A DNA stretch of 64,000 bases from Panagrolaimus kolymaensis. Taxonomy: Eukaryota; Nematoda; Chromadorea; Rhabditida; Panagrolaimidae. Shown here piece by piece: positions 10,495-22,000 of this stretch (its first letter is position 1; each line of letters starts with the position of its first letter). The position numbers and the translations under genes are program-made. The DNA lies in assembly GCA_028622995.1 (NCBI GenBank), contig JAJQJQ010000019.1:2604001-2668000 (forward strand), written 5' to 3'. The notes under the pieces were generated by a model, which was not told the DNA's origin, did no database searches, and was given only the letters and a program-made list of their open reading frames with translations.

Positions 10495-12169
10495 ATTTAA
10501 AAATTAATAATTGTTTGCTGTTTGAATGATTTACTTTTTTTGGTTGAAGAGTTTAAAATTTTTGTCGTCGATAGTATACGAAATAAAAAAAAATGGTGGA
10601 GTTTTCGATGCAACGAAATTTAGCGAGAGAGAAGATTCTCGTTGTGAGAATCAATAAATTTAGGATATTAAATTTTTTTTGTTTCAAACATGCTTTTTTC
10701 TTGGAAAACAAAATCTTTCTAATTGAAAAACTAGGAATCTTAAGCTTACCTTTTTTGTTGGTCTTTATTAAATTTGAGAAATCCCTCGATTGTCTTCTAG
10801 AAAATTATCCTTTAAAATTAGGAAACGAAAGCTTTTTTTTTACACAAAAATAAAAACTATCGATGGAAAAATAATTTTCTTTTTTTTTCTTTTTTTTTTT
10901 GACGAAAAAGAAAACATTGGTAAAAGAAATAAAAAAACAAATAAATTGCTAGCTTACAACATTATCAATAGCCGTCAATGTTGTAAGATTTAGAAAATTG
11001 ATAGATATCCCCATCGATTTTTTTGTTTTTTCGAAACAATGAATGCATAAATTTTTTTATTATTATTTTCAAGCTTTTTTTTGAATATTTTATTTCTAAT
11101 TTTTTAAAATTCTTTTTTGTTGTTGTAAAAACAACAACTAAATTATGAGGCATATTTTAAGGGCATCTCTTACATCTATTTTACATTTTCCTAAAGACAT
11201 ACAAAACATTTTTAAGATAATGGTTCTTTCTCTGAAGCCGCACGCTATTTTGCAATTGGAAGTTGCAGTAATTTAGAACTATAGCAAATCAATCCATTTA
11301 TTCCTTTAGGAAAATAACACATTAAAAAAAAATTTGTTAAAAAAATTATTATCATCGTCGAACGCCAACCATTGAAAAAATAAATAACCATCGAGCATGA
11401 TTTACGGTGTTCCACTATTTTAAATTCTAATTTCCAATTCCAAATCTTCGTTTTACTCCCTTTTTTAAACCTGAATTTTGTTACTTTTTTTTTCTTTTTG
11501 TTTTACCGAAAAAAAGAAAGAACGAATTTTATCCCAAAATTATTATTTTATCCTTTCAAACTCAATAACCTTTTTTTCTTTTATTTTTTTACTGTTTTCG
11601 TGGGTTTGCTTTATTATTTCAAATTTTAACCTTCGAAACGGCGATGGCGACAATGCTAAATCCCTAGCAACGTTCGTTTTTTTTCATACCTTTTTCATGC
11701 ATTTGCGCGAAGCTGAGAACGGAACACTTTTTATATACAAATTAGTCGTCGCCGCTGCAATACTGTCTCTCTCACCTTTTTTGTTTTGTTTCCCGTTCGC
11801 TTGCTTTTTTTTGCTTGCGAGTTATTAGTTTTATATTTTTTGACTCAGGTTAGTTTGGTTTGTGCCAATTTTGGCTATGGTCAACGACGGCAACGGCAAG
11901 CATCATCGATTTTGACTTTCTTGCTTGCAAATTTCTTTCTTTTTTTATTTCTTTGTTTGCATACTTTTTTTTTGACCTTTATAATAATAATAATAATTTT
12001 TTTTGTCGTTGGCATCTTTTAAGAAGAAGAACGGCATATTATTATTATTATTATCTCTTTCGCTCTCGCTCTCTCGCTGTGTGTTTTTTTATTTTTATTT
12101 CAAGAAGAACTCCGAGGAGAGAGGAGGTCAAATTGCTTCAGTGTTTCTGTTATTTGATCCTTCTTCCAA
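10495..12169. other. Intergenic A/T-rich region before the CAGTT domain
   Basis: No gene was recognised. It contains homopolymer runs, TTA/ATA microsatellite stretches near 11981-12053, and a CT/GA-dense stretch near 12055-12083 (CTCTTTCGCTCTCGCTCTCT) that could be a promoter element. The CAGTT motif is essentially absent here, in contrast to the sequence immediately to the right. Short open frames are T-rich and look like non-coding shadows. Confidence 0.5.
12055..12083. promoter_or_regulatory. CT/GA-rich tract (GAGA-like)
   Basis: A short run of alternating CT and CGCT units lies just upstream of the first CAGTT copies. Its base composition differs from the A/T-rich surroundings. It could be a GAGA-type promoter or chromatin-opening element, or simple sequence. 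Nothing in the window tests this. Confidence 0.3.
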
Positions 12170-14440
12170 TTTTGATCAGTTTTTTCTTGTTTGAAGTTTA
12201 TGTTTTTTGTTCTTCGTGTAGTTACTCAGTTTATTAATGTCATTTTTTTACTTGCTGTAGATTTGGATATCCAGCTTTTTTTTGTTTTTAAATTATAATA
12301 TTTATTAATTTGACAACAGCTACCTACAGTTAATTTATTTAATCCACTACTGAATATTCAGTTTATTTCATTTTTTTTGAACTTGCAGTTATTATTAATT
12401 TCTTGCAGTTTTTTTTTGTCGATGAAAAAATATAACAGCAGTTTTTTTTGATTTTTATTATTTTTAACAACTTTTTTACAAGTATTTTTTTTGATGAACG
12501 AAATTTTAGTTAATGTTGCTTCAAATCCCAGTTTTTTCCTACAAAAAATAAAAACTTTTTTTTGTGTTTTTACTCAGTTTTTTTTGTTAAATGTTTAACA
12601 ACCAAGGATGATGGTTTTAAATTTTTATTCCTTTGTCTTTCCTATATATATTCCAGTTTAAAACTAAATTTTTGATTCTTTTTTTAAAGCCAACGTTAAA
12701 GATAGTGAAAAGTTAAAAAAAATTTATCCATCCTATTTTCTTCTTTCTCTTAAAAATTTTTGTTTTTCAGTTAATAATCAAAAATATAAAATTTAATTTT
12801 TACCTTCAAAATGTTGTAAACTTTAGACAATTAAAATGGAAACTGTATTCAGTTAGTTTGGTTAGAAATTCTCAACCAATATTCGAAATTTTTTTGTTGT
12901 AAAAAAAACTTTTTTATTTTTTTACCTAATGTCTATCAAATACCAGTTTTCTGACACAGTTATTTTTCAAATATTTATATCTGAAACGAAACGCACAGTT
13001 TTCTATAAATTTATCAAAATAGGATAATGTTTAATTTTCTTTTATTAAATTCGAATTTAATTCAATTTTACTTGTTTTTAATTATCGTCGATAGATTTCA
13101 GTTTTGTCTCCAAAAAGTAAAAAAAAATTTCAAGAAATTTTGCAGTTTTTTTAAAAAAATATTTTAAATCAACAAAATTATTAAAAGTTTTGGCTTTAAA
13201 AAAGTAAAAGTTCCTCCTCAGTTAATAAATTATAAAATTGAAAAATGAGGGTAAAATTTTAATTTTGAGAATTTAAAAAATGCACGCCGCCTTTCTCACG
13301 TAAATGCAGTTTTATTTACTAAATTTATCGAAGAAAAATTTCTTGTTAATTTTATTTTTTCCTCCAAAAGTTTAGTTTTTGTATGATAAAAACAGTTTCA
13401 TATTAATTTTCCATTCTCACAGCTCATTATTTTTTCTTTAAAAATTTAAAAGACTTTATTTTTAAAGCCCTTAATTTTTTGCTACACCCTCCTAGTGAAT
13501 CTCAGTTTTGAAAATTTTATTCCTTTTCTTTTCCACTTCAGTTTAAAACCCCAATTTTTTTGTTATTTTTTAAAGCCGGCCAAGAAAAAGAACTGCAGTT
13601 TAATGAATTTTTTATCTTTGTTTTTGCATTCTCAAAAGGGATCTGACGCAGATACATGGCCGCCAGTTAATAATCAAAAAATAAAATTTATTTTAACAAC
13701 AATGGCAAAAAATTTGATTCAAAGCGAAGCAAATTTCAATAAATTCTTTAATTTTTTTAAGCAGCGTTTTAACTCCCTTCCCAGTTTTTCTTTTAAAAAA
13801 TGCCTTTTTCTTTTCTTATATATTTTCATTAGAACTAACCTACAGTTTAAATTATTAATACAAAAATAATTAATATTATTTTTTTGAATGAATAAAAAAA
13901 TAAGATTTTATATTTTTAACCAAACCATGGCATCTATGGTCAGTTTTTTAGTGTTATTTTCTTCAATCAAGCAGGTAAAAGCTTTTTGTAGAAAAAACAA
14001 CAACACATGGCACAGTTATACATACATAATTTTAATTGCAAATAAAATATAGTTGCAACAATACACAGTTTTTTTCCGAAGAAATATTATTTTAGTTTTT
14101 TGTTAATTCAAAAATTGACAGTTTCAAACTAAGAGAATAATAATCATTTTAAAAATTTTTTAAGACAGTTAATAAATTATCAAAAACCAAAAAAAGTGTT
14201 TAAATTTAAATGTAAAAATTCAAGAAATTTCTTGATTTAATTTTGTAATCCAGTTTTGATTATTTAACATTTTACGAAGGTAAAGAGCCCCTTTTAATTT
14301 TCCCCATAATTCTCCCATTTTTTCGATATGCTCAGTTATTAAATATTTGATTTAGCAAAAATTTGCAAAAAAAACAACCTCATTCATTTTGAAAATTCCT
14401 TGAGTAGGCGAAAAAAAGAAGAGGAATCACCAATCGCTAC

Positions 14441-14828
14441 CAGTGTTGTCGATTATTCGATTAATCGAACGATTAATCGAAAAATAACCGATCGAAATTC
14501 GATTATTTTCGATTAATCGAGTCGATTAATCGAGACTTTCGATTTTCGATTAATCGATCGATAATCGATAATCGAAAAATTTCGATTAATTTCGATTAAT
14601 CGAAATCGATAATCGAAGATTTCTATTTTTTAACGTATTTTTCGATTTTTGATGCGATTTTTTGACCGATTAATCGTTCGATTAATCGGAAATTTCGATT
14701 AATCGTAATCGATAATCGAGACTTTCGATTTTCGATTAATCGATCGATAATCGAAAACCGAAAAATTTCGATTATTTTCGATTAATCGAAATCGATAATC
14801 GAAGGATTTCGATTAATCGACAACACTG
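14441..14828. mobile_element. hAT-like MITE (388 bp) with 8-bp target duplication
   Basis: Terminal inverted repeats begin CAGTGTTGTCGATTA and end TAATCGACAACACTG. The element is flanked by the identical 8-mer ATCGCTAC at 14433-14440 and 14829-14836. The interior is a dense series of CGATTAATCG palindromes and encodes no protein. The 8-bp duplication and CAGTG ends fit a non-autonomous hAT-superfamily element. It contains no CAGTT-array unit, so it inserted into the array. Confidence 0.9.
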
Positions 14829-15149
14829 ATCGCTACTATCACGTTTTTCTTTTTCTCTTATTTTCCTTGGACCTCTCCTTTTTTAATGTCATTGCTTCTT
14901 CTTATTTTATTTTTATTTTCTTTCGAGAGATAGTGAGAGCGCCAAAAAAGATGACTCATTTTTCCAATTTCACTTTTTATCGTTCATCGATCCTTATTGC
15001 TTTTTTCCTCTTTGCTTGCTTGTTTCTTCTTACCGATTGTGGACGAATGAAATATTTTAGAAAAAAATAATTATTTTAACAAAGCTTTTCCTTTCCTTTC
15101 TTTTTTTCTTCCCGCTTATTTTTTCCCTCACAATAATAAAAATAAAAAC

Positions 15150-15490
15150 TTCATTCGAGACTGACTGAACGAACGAACGAAGAAGAACGCGCAACACCGA
15201 AATTTCTGCAACATAAGGAAGAAAAACGTAAAAATGAGAAGAAAAAAAGACAAACATTAGAATATTTTTTTTTCTTTGCTTTTTGGAACACCGAAATGAA
15301 AAAAGGTTTATTCATCGACGACGCAACGCAATATAACCTTTTTTTATTTATTGCGTTTCTGCCTCCTCCTCGCCATATCGCTTGCTTGCTTGCTTACTAC
15401 CTTTTTGTTGCGTTGCGCAGGAGAAAGAAAAAAAGAGGAACAAACTCCCTCCAAAAATAACATTGAAAAATGAATGAATGAATACCTTTT
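15150..15490. repeat. Cluster of short tetranucleotide repeats
   Basis: GAAC repeats (about 15168-15182), GCTT repeats (about 15377-15396) and GAAT repeats (about 15468-15482) lie in one motif-free island. They are simple sequence. A low-level gene-regulatory role is possible but not shown. Confidence 0.5.
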
Positions 15491-18400
15491 TTTTTCTTGT
15501 TGTTGCTGTTGCTTCTGCAACTGACCGTCTCTCGTGTCGTGTTTGATTTCATCAATGGAAAAGTAATAGGGCACTGGAAAAAAATTTTCAATACTAAATT
15601 TTTTTTGTATTTTCTCTTTATTTTTTGATTTTGGCCAAAATTAAACTGAAGGACAGTTTTTAAATTTTAAGTGAATATATTTCGGTGGCAGTTATTTTTA
15701 TTATTAATTAATGTTTTCGATTTGTTTTGACTTCTTAAGTTTTTACCAAAACCCGCTCGCTTCAAAGTTCTCAGTTTTCTAATTTTTCCATCGTCAGTTT
15801 TTTTATATCAAAAATAAAATTATATGCTTTCATCTTTTTTTATTTTTTAACAATAAAAGTTTATCTAAGTTGAATACAGTTTTATTTCCTTTTTTCTATA
15901 CTAATAAATTGCATCGCGTTATTTTTTTTATCTATCTCATTGACATGCAGTTTATTTAAAACATATACATTGAAACCCAGTTATTTTATTTATTTATTAA
16001 TTTTGCCATGCCATTCATTTACCTCTCAACATCTCCGTCTTCAGTTTAAAATTCAGTTGTTAAATATGATCATATCACAACTTACAGTTTAATTATACCA
16101 ATCGACTTATTGATAAAAACAAAATTTCAAAGTATCGCAAATTTCTTCAAAACCAGTTTTTATGGCATATTAATTTTTTTAAGTTTTGATTACACTTTTA
16201 TAATAAATACTAACTTGCATAATCGCCCTAAGTTAAATGTTTAAAATTTTACTCCACAATTGGAACATTCTTGTCAGTTTTTTCCTTTATATTTTAAAAT
16301 AAAATCAAGCAAACCTTGCCGCGCTTCTTCTTCTATGTAAGTTAAACTTTTTTTCAACTTTGATTTTTTTCTCGCAATAAAATAAAATAAAAATCATTCA
16401 TTCATATTTTTTTTTTGACGCCACCGTGACTTGACGACGACTGTCCACAAATGCGTTTGCTTGCTTTATTTTTTCATGGCTTCTTTGAGGAAAGAAAAAA
16501 AAAGACGGAAAAAAATGCAATCACTTTTTTTCTTCCTTGCTTGTTTTATCGATCTTCTTTCAACACCAATTTTTTTTAACTTTTTTTTGATGGCGGCTTT
16601 TTTGCATTTTGATTTTTTTATGTTAATTTTCAAAATTTTGTTAGATGGAAACCCAACACATTGATGGACAGTTTTTTAGAAATTTTTTAAAAATGGATCA
16701 AATAAAACTTTTTTGTTTTCTCAAGGAAATAAATCTTCAAATTTTCTAAAACAAAACTTTCTATTGGCAATGCAAAACGCCTTCCAGTTTTTTTTCATCT
16801 AAGGATTAAAGGTTTTTTTGTTTTCGGCAATGAAATTACAATTTATTCCAGTTTTAAGAAATTTTCAACCTTAAAAAAATCACTAAAAAACTTTTTTTGT
16901 TTATCGCATCGGCACTTTCTTTTCTTTCTTTTTTTAAACTTTTTTTGTTGTTATTTTAATGGTTCGTTATTGACCATTGTTTTGTGTATCCATTGAAAAA
17001 AACTTTGTATTTTTATTTTTGTTTCCATACTAAACTTTAATATAATTCAGTTTTTTATATATATATTTACGACATTATGACCAAGAACGCAGTTTTTTAA
17101 AGCTATTAAATTCTTCTCTAACTAATAATGAGTAATTTGCTTCTAACTCTCAATTTCAGAGAACTCCAGTTTATTTTTTGCCTTTAAAAATAAAAATTTA
17201 CAAATCCCTTGAATGAGTAGCATCTCCTTTAACCAAGATTTTTTCCCATTCCGACAATTTTTCTCTCAGTTTATTCTTAAAATTATTTAAAAAAAGAATT
17301 ATGCAACTTGATTTTATTTTAAGTGACAGTTTTATTTCATAATTGCATTATTTCTAATTAAAAAAGTGATTATTAATTTCTCTAAACAAAAATCCCGCCC
17401 GATTGATTACCAGTTGTCAGTTTATTTTTTATATTTTAAGTTTAATTTTATGTATAAATTTTTACTTTCCCATATGTTCAAAACCGGAACAGTTTTATTT
17501 CCTCTTTTCTTGCTAATGACAGTTTATTTTGTAAATTTTTAATTAAATTTATGCAAATTATATGTTGTTGCTTCTTATTCCATATGTCGAATGTGTGGAC
17601 AGTTTTATTTTCTCCGAATATTTTTTGATTTTTTTTTCCACGAGTTGCAATATGTTGCAGTTTTATTTTATTCTTGCCTCGTTCTTCCAAATCAATGAAT
17701 TGAAAATTATGTAATTAAAAAATAAGCAAGACCGCGCTCAGTTTTTTCCTTAAATTAAATGCCAAAAATTTACCTAAATTTTTTTTGTATATGTTAAGGA
17801 ACAGTTTTATTTCGACCTTACTACCCTTCCATTTTTCAAATCTAAAAAAATTATAATTTTTTTTAACCCGTATGTACTCAGTTTATTCCTAAATTTTAGA
17901 TAAAAATTATGCAAATTTTTTTTCTTCAAATAAACCTGTTTTATTTCCTCCTTCTCTTGTCTTACTCATTCTTTTCCTTTAATCAAAAGAAGGTTGTAAT
18001 CTCGTTACAAAAGGTACTTTTACATATCTCTTTTTTTGTTTCCACTTGACTCATCTCGCTTGCTTTCTTGCTTTTTTGTGTTGTGTTGCGTTTAATTTTA
18101 TTTTTCGGTGTTATTGTTTGTTTTAAACGTACCTTGTCTTCGTCGTCGGTTGCTAAGGTTCGGGTTTTTTGTTTCGTTCGTTTGCTTTTCAAAAAGAAAA
18201 AAATCAATTTTATGAAACCGCCGCCGCGCTCAGTCTGCAGTTATGCAAATTTTAAAATTTTTGTTTGTTGTTTGTTTTTGGGTTTTTCGCAAAGGCAAAA
18301 ACTCTCTCTGTTTCGTGCGCGGAAGAAAGAAAAAATTTGTAAGAGTGGAAAAACGAAGAAAACAAGTCTTTATATTGTTAGCTAACACTATGGCAAAATA

Positions 18401-19043
18401 AAAATTTATCAGTTTTATTTGGGAATGAGAAAGTCTAAATTTAAAAAACGGTGATTTATTCTTCTTCGTGATGTTCATCAGTTTAAAAAAAGGAAGATTT
18501 TTCTTAAAAAAAGATTGCATAAAATTAAATACTATACTGCAAAATACAGTTTTTATTTTTTATTATTATAAAAAACCAACCAATGTTGAGTCCTTACAGT
18601 TTTCTTTTAATTAAATTAAATTTATTTTATATTTACACAAATCAAAAAGTGATAATATAGTTTTTTCCTTAATTATAATTATTATTAAGTTTTGTAAAAT
18701 TATTATTATTGAGTTTATGTTTGTCTTTTAGAATTTATTCATATCCTTACCAGTTCCTTTTTTTTGCATGAAAGAAATTATCATCTGCAAAAGTTTATTC
18801 TCTTCAGTTTATTATTTACCTTTATCTAATCTTAATTATCCATCTGACAGTTTTAAAATGAACTTTTCCTTAATTTTTGCAATATTTTTTAAATTCTATT
18901 ATTACCGTGAACGTTTTTGCACAAAAAAATTTATCAATTTCTCTCAACTTCAGTTTTTCAGAATATTTCAAATGATTTTGCTGCGCGCCACTAAACATTA
19001 ATTTATTTTATTTTCTATATTTATTTATTTATAAACAATAATA

Positions 19044-22000
19044 ATGCAGCATTCAATATTTATAACAAATTTACGTTTTTGGTTGATAGTTTCAGTGGAA
19101 ATTAGCTTTTTAGCTTTGGCCTTTTATCGACCATGCTTTTCGCAAATGGTGGAACCCATGGTTCCCGTGAGAAATCCCGGGCAAATGCCCCTTCCTCCAG
19201 GGCTGGAAATTCCTCATCAACGAATTAAAAGCAGTTTGGGCGGAGTATATTCGGAAAATGTAACCCTATTTTTTCGAAACAGTCCTTATCGAGTGGTTTC
19301 GGATTTGGTTGTGGAAGCTGGAGCCACTTTAACCATCGAAACTGGTGTTCAACTTTATTTTGATACTGGTGTTGGTTTAAAAGTTTGGGGAACTATTCGA
19401 GCTATTGTAAGTTTAAGTTTTCTTTAAAAATATATTTTTTTGATAAAAAGAAAAACAGTTAAATTTTTGTTTTTATTTTATGATCTGAATCAGGCAACTT
19501 CAGTTATAAAAATATAATTTTTCAAAAAGTGATGCTCAATCCAGTTTTAATTTATTTTAAAAATAATTTCCAAATATAAAAAAAAAAGCAAAATTAGTTC
19601 CATTTCAACAACAAGATGCAGTTTTTTACCACTTTACTCTTGAATTTGTTTTCTTTTTTTGACATCCAATTCACAAACGTTCAACCAGTTTATTCCTTCA
19701 AAAAGTTTTTGATTTAAGATAATTCTGATATTCAGTTTATTTACAGTTTTCATTAGTTTTTATATTTTTTTATTCTTCGCTTTTTATAAAAGTAAAATAA
19801 ACCCAAGTTTTTCATTAGACAATTAAGATTTCAATTTTTAAATATGAAGATAATCTATTAATTTGCCCTTTTTTAAATATTAGCTTACTTTTTCATCTTG
19901 CTCCTTATATCATTAAGTACAGTTTTTTCCTTTAATTAAAACTCCTCAAAGAAAGGAGGAGAAAGGCAGTTTTTTCTCTCTCTGTTTATTTCTTGAAAAA
20001 TGCTGTTAGTTTCTTTGATTTAAAATTTATTCCTAGCCATAGTCCCAAGTTTTTATTTGTCTTAGAAAATATTTTTTATTATTGTAAATAAAAAAAATAC
20101 CTAAATTTAATCACAGACAATATGTTAATCAGTTTGGAAATGTACATAATCTACCTTCCTCTGGAAGTTGTGAGATACAGTTTTTTATTTTTAAAAAGAA
20201 CCTAAAAATAACAGTTTTTTTTTTCAAAGATTTTAGCTTTATTTTAAGAAGCAGAGTTTTTTTTTTGCAGTTTTAATACAGTTTTAAATCTTGTCTTTTA
20301 CCTTTTATAAATAAATAAAAAATATCTTATTTATTTTAATATAAAATAAATATATTCAGTTTTATAAATGAGTATGAAATTTGTTTTGGTGTGGGATCAC
20401 TTTTTCTTCCAATGCAAAATTATTTAATCATCCAGTTTTTTTTTCATCCTTTATTCTTCCAAATAATACAGTTTTTCTTTTTAAATTTTTAGTCTTTTAT
20501 AAAAAAAAACATAAGTTTGATGTAAAACCAATTCATTCAGTTTTTATTTAATCCAATTATTTTCCTCTTTATTCCGATTCATTTTACTTTATTTTTGACG
20601 TATTCATGTACATATTTCCTTTCAAAAAAGCATCGAATACATACACAGTTTTTTAATAAAATTTTTTCTTCTTCCCATGCTTCTCAAAAATATCTTTTTT
20701 CTTTAAAATATAAAATCAATGTCGATTCCTTCAGTTTTTACTTTATTTCTTGAAAATTTTGTTTTGATTATGAATAAAATTAATCTAAATTTAAACTCAA
20801 CAAAAATATGAATTGTCAGTTTTTAAAACAAATAAAAACCAGCTGCAGTTTTTTTATAAATAATATTAAAAATATATTTTCTGATTTAGAATTTTTCTCA
20901 TTGAAAGTATATTAAATAAAAGAAAAACAAAACTAACAGTTTTTTAATAACTTTTTAAACTTTCCACAAAATTCCACCCACGGGCTCCAGTTTTTAATTT
21001 TAATTTTTCCATGCATTCATTTTTTTTATAGGGAAATGAATTTGCCCATATTCAAATGTTGCCTTTTCAACAACAAACAAATTATGATGAATCTTTCCCA
21101 GATTTTAAACTTATTGATGGACCAACTGTGCGTCAAGGGCGGCTTCAAGTTCGATTCCGAGATCGTTGGAGAGGGGTTTGCAGCGCTTTGACCAAGTATG
21201 TCAATTACTATTTATAATCCAGTTTTAGGCAAATTTTTAATAAATAAATTTTTTAGTTGGACAGCTGTTGACACTTCGACAGCTTGCAAGTCCATGGGTT
21301 ATAATGATGGAGCATTTTATACTTGGTTTCGTCGGAATAATGACACGTATCCTTTTGTGATGCCTATTCCAGGATGCATTCCATCAGCAAAAAATTTATG
21401 GGAATGTAAAGGTTTTGCAAAACCCGAAAATATTCCATTGAGTGAAAATCTCTGTCAAGGCGAAGATGATCTTGGGTTATATTGTTGGGGTCAACCAACT
21501 TTCCAAGGATGGGCGAAACATTGGAAAGGCCTCCAAATTTATAATTCCCCTTATCATTTTGTTTATCAAGATCCGGATGGAGTTTCAGTGATGAGAGAAA
21601 GTAGTAGCAGGCTGGAATTTATTGATATTATGTTTGCTGGTTATGATGGGTAAGTATAAAATTAAAATTAAAATTAAATTAATTTTTGTTTTTATAAACC
21701 ATTTAAAATCAAGCTCAGTTAAATTTTTTTTAAATTGACCAAAAGTTTCTTAATAACAAGGAAAAAACCAATACAGTTTTTAAAAATTTTCTTTTATTTT
21801 AAATGCTTTTTTATTTCGATGTAAAATTCAACATCAGAAAAAATATGGCATTTTCACGGCAGTTTAATTGTTTTATTGTCAAAATAATTGGCTATAAAGT
21901 CATATTTAAAATAAATGCGTTTAAATATCCCGACGCTTTTGCTGGCATCCCAGTTTTTTTTAAATATAATTTTTAATTTTTGCCTTCAATTTGAAGTAAT

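Larger units (their letters stand above)
12170..19043 (+). other. 5' flank of the bark-like gene: CAGTT array with motif-free islands
   Basis: No protein gene was recognised. Arrays of CAGTT units occupy 12.17-14.34, 15.65-16.28, 16.66-17.94 and 18.2-19.0 kb. Motif-poor islands lie at about 14340-15650 (partly a MITE), 16280-16665 and 17945-18230. The islands have higher GC and share GCTTGCTT-type strings (for example 15377-15396 and 16455-16470). They could be promoters or untranslated first exons of the giant gene, in which case much of this flank would be 5' UTR intron. No cDNA evidence is available. Confidence 0.5.

Noticed and set aside
12170..19000. CAGTTTTTT as RNA polymerase III terminators of tiny genes
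   Set aside because: Many copies are CAGTTAA or CAGTTTA without a T4 run, and no A/B box pattern was seen upstream. It remains a weak alternative only.
12170..19043. Many open frames of 60-125 codons in the 5' flank and introns
   Set aside because: They are F/K/L/I/N-rich translations of T/A runs with no domain, and they overlap array units on either strand. I treat them as chance frames.
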